From Ischnura elegans (lineage: Eukaryota; Arthropoda; Insecta; Odonata; Coenagrionidae), in NCBI RefSeq assembly GCF_921293095.1, contig NC_060254.1, forward strand, positions 105,982,917 to 106,046,916: 64,000 nucleotides of DNA, in the 5' to 3' direction. Below are positions 56,724 to 64,000 of the stretch, piece by piece (within the stretch, counting starts at the first letter, position 1; the number at the start of each line of letters is the position of its first letter). The position numbers were made by a program, and so were the translations under genes. Below the pieces are notes generated by a model. It did not search any database. It was not told the origin of the DNA and was given only the letters and a program-made list of their open reading frames with translations.

Positions 56724-58382
56724 TTAGATGTGGCGTTTAGGAGGGGCGAGAGGGTCGAGTCGATTCTCACCCAATCTCACGTGCGGGACCAGGGGGTCCT
56801 TGCAAGTATCACGTAATTTTTTTCTAAAAAAATGATAAAACATTGCTTTTTAATAAATCTAACGAATGAAGGTTAGATTATTGTATTTACACTAAATATA
56901 CGTTTTCAATTCTGCCGCGATAATAACGCATGGATATGGGTCATCGTTTTAAGTTATTGATTTTTTATCTTACCACTAAGATAACCCGTGAAATATAGAA
57001 ATAAGGTTGGCTTGACTGCCTCCTTTGTTTCCAGTATCAAGTTCAACGATTTATGTGAAGAGAGAAGGAAATGTTTATGCAAATATTGAATCTGATCATT
57101 GATTAAAAATTATCTTCCGTATTAATTTATCCAAAAGAAACTAGATAAAGTTAAATCGTGATCTCGGTGGAACAAAGCAACTTTGGATTTGTACAAATTG
57201 GAATTCAAAGAATTATGTTCAACTTGTAATTTTATACTTTATCGTGTGGTCAATAAAATCAATTTTTTTAGTTATATATTTAAATTTTGCTGCCTGCCTA
57301 TTTTTTAAAACAAAAAGTTGATACGGTGTAATAATTCCCAAAATGTTTGTTTGCTATGTATTTCTTTGGTACTGCTTATTCTACGAATTCTCTAGTGTTG
57401 CTATTATAATACTTAAAGTTATATATTTCTGAGTCAGTTTACATATTTATACAAATCTTTCACTGCTAAAATAAAGTGGATATAAAGAATTCCACATTAA
57501 AGTACAATGATTTCATCTGTTACGAGATATTTTAATATACCTACCCTATTCAATATCACTTTAGAAAGCTCCCAAAGAAATAGACTGTTGTTTAAAAGTC
57601 ACTGAACAAATATGCGAATTTCCATTGAATTTTTTGGGTGTCCTTCTTTTTAAATAAACAGCCTTTGTTTTAGCATCCATTTCCACGATTTATAAAGACA
57701 GGCGGGTATAATATTTTGAGTCATTCCACCTCAATTTCAAAAAAGCTTGTCCCGTGTCAGATTTTGATGAATTCATGGTTGATAGTTTATAGTTGAACCT
57801 GTAAGTCATACTACTATGATATAGACTACCAGTCTATGAGTACACGTCCATAGACTAGTATTAAAAGTAATCGGAAAGCCGCACGGGAGGAAAAGTAAAC
57901 GTTCAAATATTTCCAAAAAATATCATTCAGGAGTTGATTTAAATTTAATTTTTGTTATTCTAAGGCAATGATTGAGCCTGCATTCTAAAGATTAAATGCT
58001 TGGGCCACTTCCGAGATGGGTTATTTGAAAAAAGTTGATTTGTTTAACAATGTTTTAAATATTTAGATATAACAAAAATAGATAAGTGTACTTTAGCAAT
58101 GTTTTACTCAAAGTGACTACCGAAAGGACTTATCGGTAAAATAAGCAATAAATAATGTCTGTACGACAATTTGATAGTTAAATTGTTGGATTTATATGAT
58201 TTAGCGCAATTAAAGAAAAAAAATCGATAACGTATTAAGTATTTAGTTTGAGGTTGATGTAGACACATACAGGTATCAAAATCTCAGTCTCTTAGGGACA
58301 AACGCTTGTTGAATTAAGGTGGATTGCCCCATGTTTAATAATCTAACCCCCGAATTTAACTTAATTTTTTGCTCTCTTCTAG
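56724..58382. other. Unassigned AT-rich sequence
   Basis: Very AT-rich; no frames, termini or RNA genes recognised. It would be the end of intron 2 of the hypothetical host transcript. Confidence 0.35.
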
Positions 58383-59660
58383 GTGCAACCAATCCCCGGA
58401 CTTGAGGGGAAGAATGAAAGGTGGAGCAGGAAGAATGAAGAAGAGAAGACGACGATGGCCTCGCGGGACATCCAATGCTTATTCCTTTTATGTTATTCGG
58501 AGAGATTTGACTCGAATTTTAATCCTCATATTTGCTTTTTCAATTTCAGAATGAATATTGAAGAGTATGAACACCATTCATCGACTTGAGTTGAAGGCTG
58601 GTAAGAGTGCAGTTTTCCTCAGGCGCTGTGAATTCCCGTATATTTTCATCAGGTTTACATCAGGTAATCTTGAACGTGACATGGTAAAATAGGGCCGACC
58701 TGAACCACACAACAGGAGTTATGAGAGACTCCTGGTGGAAAGTGAATTCACCCTCGATTATCAAAGCACGAGCTCTAGGTAACAACAGTACACGAAAGGT
58801 AACGGATCGAAGGAGCAAGTTTGAAAAGGTTTCGAAACAGCGCTGAAATAAAGGTACCAGAAAGTGCACTTTAAAGTTATTTACTACGAATGAGACCGTT
58901 CCCAGGAGACAAAGAATGCATTCTTAGGCAGGAAATCCACGTGGGTATTTTTGTGTGTGTAGTTTTTTTTTAGGTATTTGGGTGGATTTTGTACTAACAG
59001 CATTTATTGCAGGAGACGAATGAAGAATGAAGACGTAGCTGTGGCCCCGAAGATTGAAGACATCGCAGGGGGCCTCGAAGAATGAAGAGGGAAGATAATG
59101 TGTGCGTTTATCGGGAATGAGTGGACATTGATAATCCCTCGCCTGAACTGAGAGTACCATAGATCTTTTATTTACGTTTTGCTATATTATATATGAACCT
59201 GATAGCAAAATAGAGTTTATATCAATTCAGTTTTAAGAAGAACTAGTTTCCCCAATTATGCGCAACTGCAGACGCCTGTACGAATACATTTTTGTTTTCG
59301 TTTGCGTCCTTTACAGAGGATCACCTGCGTCCAAAGGCTCCGTTTTTATGCGTAAACAAATTTGACAAAAGTTAGCAATAACACAGAGGTAGATTATATG
59401 GTTTGAAAAAAATGTATACACAACCATAGACTAAGAATTTCAACCACCAATCCAGTACATAAATAAGCGTGCGATTCCCACCCTAAGGCGACTGCCTATA
59501 TGGCGAGTTTTCAAAGTTCGAGGTATTGTAGCCAATTTTTTAGATCAGCAAGATGAACCCGTCGCCAGTGGAGTATAAATTACGCCGCGCGACCTGCCGT
59601 GTACCTTTATATCTGTATCACCTATAAATGTACTAATTTCAACAAATAAAGATTAACTTT

Positions 59661-61265
59661 AACAAAAATCGTTTGTTATCATATATGCACATATCATGCG
59701 CAAAGTACGCATTTTGCCCGGTCGTGTAAAATAACAGTCGCGCCATAATTTTTTAACCAAACTACTTTCAGTTTATAAATTACGTAGGTCTACGCGGAAG
59801 ATGCTATATTTTGACTCAACACACTTTTTGATGTGACTGAGGTACCTATTAAGTAAATTATTATAATATAAATATCAATTTGATCTTACAATACCTTCAA
59901 ATGATCTTCAAAACAGAATATCATCGATAGGTAAGAGTCAGGAGCAGCCTTGAACCATTTATTCCGTATGGCTTGTACTTAAGGCACGGGAATGAATATC
60001 TTCTCCGCAGGCTTTTGTTTCGACGTCGAGATGAAATTTGGAACAAAAAACCATTTATAATTCTTTTTTGGATTCATGTTTTCCGTACTAGCCGACATTT
60101 TTAGGAAGCAAACTCCACCGATTCCCGGAACCTCTCGCCGCGCTAAAGAAGGCGACGGAATACAGCGATACTCCACTGGTGAGTACTGCCTTGTGACGTC
60201 ACATCTCAATCAAGATGGAGGCACTGTGTTTCAGCGCAACATGAAATTTTCCTACTTTCAAAACGTTTTAAAGTGCATACCCCAGATGCAGGAAATAAAA
60301 GTGATTATACTAATGTTTCTTTTTTAGGCTAAACTTTCAAATTCAGCAATTTAAAAAAATTAGTGCACTTCCCTATTGATGCAAAAATATCGTACTGCCC
60401 ACTAATTTCATTCCACTCATCACAGCACGTGTTTCGATTCCTATACAGTCATAATCGGGTACAAACAAATTACTATTTCGGACAGAAATATATTCTTTCA
60501 ATCAGTGGCGAATATATATTGGGACCCCCCCTAGCGGGACCGCCCGCATCGCCTGATAATTCAGAACCTAAATTGTAACTTTTTTATTTCATAAGATAGC
60601 ATTGTCTTGTATATGCGTATAATCATTTTGAATAAAACTATCTTAAACTTTGCATGTGACTTGATTATTCTTCATTACGATTAAAGTATAGGTAGCTCAA
60701 AATATCTCTTGCGCTTACCCTTGAGTTTTTTCTATATCCTATATCCGTTTCTGAAAAGTAGTGAGGGAGAAGGGTCAGAAGGAAGTCGGTGGAGAGGTTG
60801 TAGGAGGAGGCACAGACGGTAAGTCAAGAAGAGTTAATCATACAGACAACCCAATTTCCGGACTCGGGTCATGTCACGAGGTAAAAAAGGTTTTGGGGAA
60901 AGAAGTGGGGTTAGGTAGCAGTCAGGGGAGTATACATGTAGGATGGGGGAGTGACTAAAAATCTCATTTCCGTCCAGTAAGTCAAATTTCTTCCTTTTCT
61001 CAAAAAGTTGGGTCACGGTTCTCCAAGTACCTTTTGCGTTCGAGCGCGCGAGTAAAGAAGTTCCTCCCAGTGTGGCCGATATACACCCCCTCACGTGAGC
61101 CACATCATAGTTTGTACTTGCCGAAAGAAAACACTCCGACGGGTTTTTGGCCCGGGAGTTCGACTCCCATTTCGCTAGCCAGGCTGCATCCGCGTCCGAC
61201 CGCGTTGCTCTTATGATTCATACTGCAATGGTATAGACGGTTTACCTAGACTGTAAGCCAATTTT
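59661..61265. other. Unassigned sequence with a possible Penelope-like scrap
   Basis: Around 61020-61100 the minus strand reads GVYIGHTGRNFFTRA, close to a GIY-YIG motif, but too short and shifted to call firmly. 61150 carries GGGAGTTCGACTCCC, B-box-like without a matching A box. Nothing else is supported. Confidence 0.3.
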
Positions 61266-61269
61266 ATGG

Positions 61270-63420
61270 ATATAAATATGACTGTACATTCCTTTAATGG
61301 AATGAATTCCCTATTGATCGTCCATCAAAATATCCGAAGTGCTAGACGCAATTTTAATTTACTACTTTCACATTTAAATAGCATGTCACAATTACCCGAT
61401 ATTGTAGCTTTGAATGAAATATAAATTCAATCTGATTAAATTAATGTATATACAGTGAGTGGGTAGGTACTATTCTTATGGAAATTGTAATACTTCTGAA
61501 AGAGCAAGAGGTGAGTTAGCGTTTATAAGACATGACATAACAACCGTACTGAGGCCTTGTCATATAAGCCCTACTGATTGCTTGTTGATCAATGTTTCAT
61601 GAGAGTTTGGTATATTTGATCTCTTTGTCGTCTACAGGTACAAAAAATTTCTATTGATCGATTTGTTTTAGATTTTGAACCCTAATCATGGGGCATATCT
61701 CAAAACTTAGTAATGGTCGGTGATATGAATGTTCAGTTACTAATGCCCAGCTGCGATTCCAAGCAGTTTACAAATCTCATGAGTTCATGTGGCTTGACTA
61801 CCTTAATCAATGAAGCAACCAGAATTACGAGACAATTAGCTACCTGTTCAGATCATGTAATCACTCGGTTCTTAAACACATTTAATGTAGACCTTCAACA
61901 CTTTTAAAGCATTTAGGTATAACGCATCACTCTCCAGTCCAACCCAATCTCCAAACTTTATGCTCGCGAATAAACGAAAGTACACCATCTAATGTCACTT
62001 TGCTATAGTATTGCTGCCGTAAATCATTAAATGAAAATGTTCGACTGTATTCTTGGGAAGTATTGTATGAAGAAAATGAAATTTCCTAAACTTTTACTAC
62101 ATTTTCAAACATACTGTTAAGATGTGTAAACGAGTCTTAAGTATGGTCATGAATGAACTAAAGCCCTGGATCACTGACTCCTCGATGAGCAAAGTTGCGC
62201 GATAAAAAATCTTTTTCAAAAAGTACGTCATCTCCCGCACAATACGGCTTGAGGAAAGAGTAAGTAAAGATAAGAAGTAAACTGTGTATATGTGTCCGTA
62301 ATGCGGCTAACTCCTATTACATGGAAAACTTGGACAAAGTAAATCGAAATAAAAGAAACAGTGGAGTATCTTCAAGGAATTAACGGGACCGAAACAAACT
62401 TCGGTTGCATGAACTAATACAAGGAAATCGTACCTTAAATATATGACCCAGTTATTATTGATATTGACTTCAAGAAGGAGTTCATCAGCACATTTGAGTC
62501 TCCTAAATTGTATCCATTTGTAAAAAATAATTCAATTATTGATCATTCATCAAATAGTAAAAATCACCTAAGCGTAAACTCCTTTTTGGAACCGGTCACC
62601 ACGCCTGATGTATTAAAAATTGCCAATAGCCAATCTTTAGAAAAGCTGCCCGTCCAGATCAACTAAATGCTGGTATGATAAAATTATCATTTAAGACATT
62701 GCAGATGTACTCTGCCATTTCTTCAATCAAAGCTTGCCAAATGTAAGGTTCCCTACATCCTTAAGGTAAGAAATTATTGTTCCCGTTCACAATATAGTCG
62801 AACTTCGTGGTATTCACAATTACCGTCCGATTTCTTTGCTCTAAATTTATTTTAACGTACTTTAAGAACTTGTAAAAAGAATACTGGTAAATTTTCCGGA
62901 AAAGGAAGTAGTTTTGTGACAGTCAATATAGTACGAGGGTCGTTCAATAAGTCTTTAGAAAAAGGTATAAAAACAAATTGTATTCGACGAATAATTATAA
63001 ATGTTTGATTTTAGTCTCCGTTCAGCTCTATAGTTATTGCAAGCAAAAGTTGTTCTCTACAATCGGTAAAAAGTAACAACAAAGAAACTATGGGATGGAT
63101 ACAGCTCAAGCTTCAACTGCTGACGAGTCACAAGTGCTAATTTCTGACTAACATTAATTGTGGAAACTAAGAAAGCAATTTTTGGAAATTCTAAGGACTT
63201 ATAGAACGAACCTCGTATTAGGATAGGTAAAAGTACACAGGACGCTTGAAAAACCGTATCACCCCGATTTTCCAGTCCATTAAATGTAATAAATAAACCG
63301 CTGCTGTATATAGAGTTGTAAAAAAGTCTTTGATACAATAAAATACAAGATGTTTGTGGATAAACCACATCTGGCAGGTCTGTAACTTCGTTTTCTCCCG
63401 AGTTGGGAGAAAATAGACTC
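61270..63420 (+). pseudogene. CR1/Jockey-group LINE ORF2 remnant
   Basis: Plus-strand pieces occur in order: LLIVHQNIRSARRNFN and LPDIVALNEI (APE endonuclease start), VMVGDMNVQLLMPSCDSKQ and EATRITRQLATCSDHVI (rest of the endonuclease), KPWITDSSMSKVA and KKQWSIFKELTG (linker), then the reverse transcriptase: LPNVRFPTSL, HNYRPISLL, and after the mariner insertion GKSTQDA and SLDTIKYKMFVDKPHLAG. Stops and frameshifts are frequent, so it is inactive. It is truncated about 20 residues beyond the FDT region. The clade assignment rests only on motif resemblance. Confidence 0.78.
62934..63215. mobile_element. mariner-type MITE (282 bp)
   Basis: Ends CGAGGGTCGTTCAATAAGTC and (inverted) CGAGGTTCGTTCTATAAGTC with TA on both sides (62932-62933, 63216-63217). 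These termini are characteristic of mariner. No transposase is left. Removing it with one TA rejoins the LINE frame across CDSQY and GKSTQDA, which confirms both the element borders and the insertion order. Confidence 0.85.
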
Positions 63421-64000
63421 GTGAAGCGTTTCATCCAACACTTAAGTCTCTAACTCGATTGCATATAGACGATGAAGTAAAGAGTGAAGTGAGTTGTGAA
63501 TGTAACATCTTCGAGGAAATTATTTTTTCCATGCTTGTTCAACCAACCGTATACATTTCGATCAAAGGTATCTGACTATTGCGAAGGGGATATGTTTCAT
63601 ATTTGAACTAGCTGTGCTTTAGGGATACATCGAACGCGTATTAATTTTCATTCGTTTGTTCGCTTCTAAGTTCTGTTTGATTTTATTACGTATTGAACCT
63701 ATTGCCAATTCATTGTGAGCTTTCGCCAATGTTTACATTTCACGCATTTCGTTGCGCTGTTGTTCGTTTTTGTTTTGGTCATATTTTGGTTACGGTAGGA
63801 GTGATAGTGAAATTCGAAGTTTTTTGATGTTACAATAACTGGCTTAGCAATTTGGTTCAGCCTATTCATTTAATTGTCTTCGCAATGTTAACGTGAAATA
63901 ACGTAAACTGATTCTAGGTCGTTAGTGATGTGTGGGAAGTGACATGTGAAGAATCCTTACGAATTTCTAGGAGTGCAAATTCTTTTAGTGTGGTGTGCAG
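63421..64000. other. Unassigned sequence at the window end
   Basis: AT-rich, no recognisable frame or repeat terminus. Confidence 0.4.

Larger units (their letters stand above)
47412..59660 (+). ncRNA. Hypothetical spliced host transcript (coding status unknown)
   Basis: Candidate exons: 47412-47442; 48667-48770 (TTTTCTTTTCAG acceptor, ATG|GTGAGT donor); 58383-58600 (CTCTCTTCTAG acceptor, CTG|GTAAGA donor); 59013 to about 59660 (TTTATTGCAG acceptor, AATAAA near 59645). Exon 2 ends in ATG; joined to exon 3 it opens a 69-codon frame starting MVQPIPGLEGKNERW and ending at 58589. A short upstream frame (MGHLRSGFKEEED) precedes it, so the transcript may be non-coding. Exons 3 and 4 share GAAGAATGAAGA motifs. 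The 9.6-kb intron 2 would contain the LINE, Transib, Penelope-like and piggyBac insertions. No RNA evidence is available; this model is inference from splice signals. Confidence 0.28.

Noticed and set aside
56327-56740. 137-codon plus-strand frame with hydrophobic N-terminus
   Set aside because: It looks like a membrane protein at first, but it lies in and reads out of a TTAA-flanked piggyBac MITE, has no known motif and no splice context.
61020-61180. Possible GIY-YIG fragment and B-box
   Set aside because: The GVYIGHTGR match is about ten residues in a mixed frame and the B box has no partner A box; not enough for a Penelope-like or tRNA call.

Overview
This is a gene-poor, AT-rich stretch of animal nuclear DNA, most probably from an arthropod (insect-like). 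Introns have GT/AG borders, there are Pol II-style poly(A) signals, and the repeat fauna (Penelope-like, Transib, piggyBac, hAT, pogo/Tigger, mariner, THAP-bearing and CMC/EnSpm-type DNA transposons, CR1/Jockey- and RTE-like LINEs, tRNA-derived SINEs) is typical of arthropod genomes. I cannot name the species. There is no bacterial operon, CRISPR array, rRNA gene or convincing functional tRNA gene. Almost every open frame longer than 60 codons is a chance frame; the clear exceptions belong to transposons.

The centrepiece is an apparently intact two-gene CMC (EnSpm/CACTA-like) DNA transposon at 22494-30261. Its ends carry CCCTTACAGAAA inverted termini followed directly by arrays sharing the 17-mer CAGTATTAAAATCACTG: a 95-bp tandem unit on the left and eleven 19-bp units on the right. 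Inside, a two-exon DDE transposase (895 aa, minus strand) and a seven-exon protein with coiled coil and BEN-like C-terminus (439 aa, plus strand) are transcribed divergently from a roughly 465-bp shared promoter region. Both read without stops or frameshifts once spliced, which is exceptional in this window. The transposase/DNA-binding-partner layout recalls plant En/Spm TNPD/TNPA, with a BEN-like protein as the partner. This unit sits inside a second pair of inverted termini (CTTACCCAGACGGCACAG, 21929 and 32213) that also encloses a decayed minus-strand THAP-domain gene. An inverted paralogue of that THAP exon, with open frame and ATG, lies just outside at 21402-21560.

Left part (1-20.4 kb): two diverged paralogous copies of an unknown repeat (293-1018 and 3552-4972), one broken by a hAT MITE and the other by a mariner; a MITE rich in CACGTG palindromes; a Tigger/pogo-like element; two related hAT MITEs; a GC-rich unidentified open frame near 10.6-11.1 kb; and a 4.8-kb piggyBac-like element (13324-18096) inserted into an older minus-strand LINE. 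The piggyBac holds an 80-bp perfect-arm palindrome and a tRNA-like SINE head. SINE-like fragments and a Penelope-like fragment follow.

Right part (33-64 kb): a hAT element with perfect 8-bp target duplication (37105-40034) carrying another nested repeat; a possible real host promoter at about 47.4 kb (CRE, initiator, splice donor) with plausible downstream exons at 48.7, 58.4 and 59.0 kb; decayed LINE pieces; a Transib (RAG1-like) element with RSS-type heptamers and CGGCG duplications (51809-54401); a Penelope-like fragment; a piggyBac MITE; and a plus-strand LINE split by a mariner MITE.
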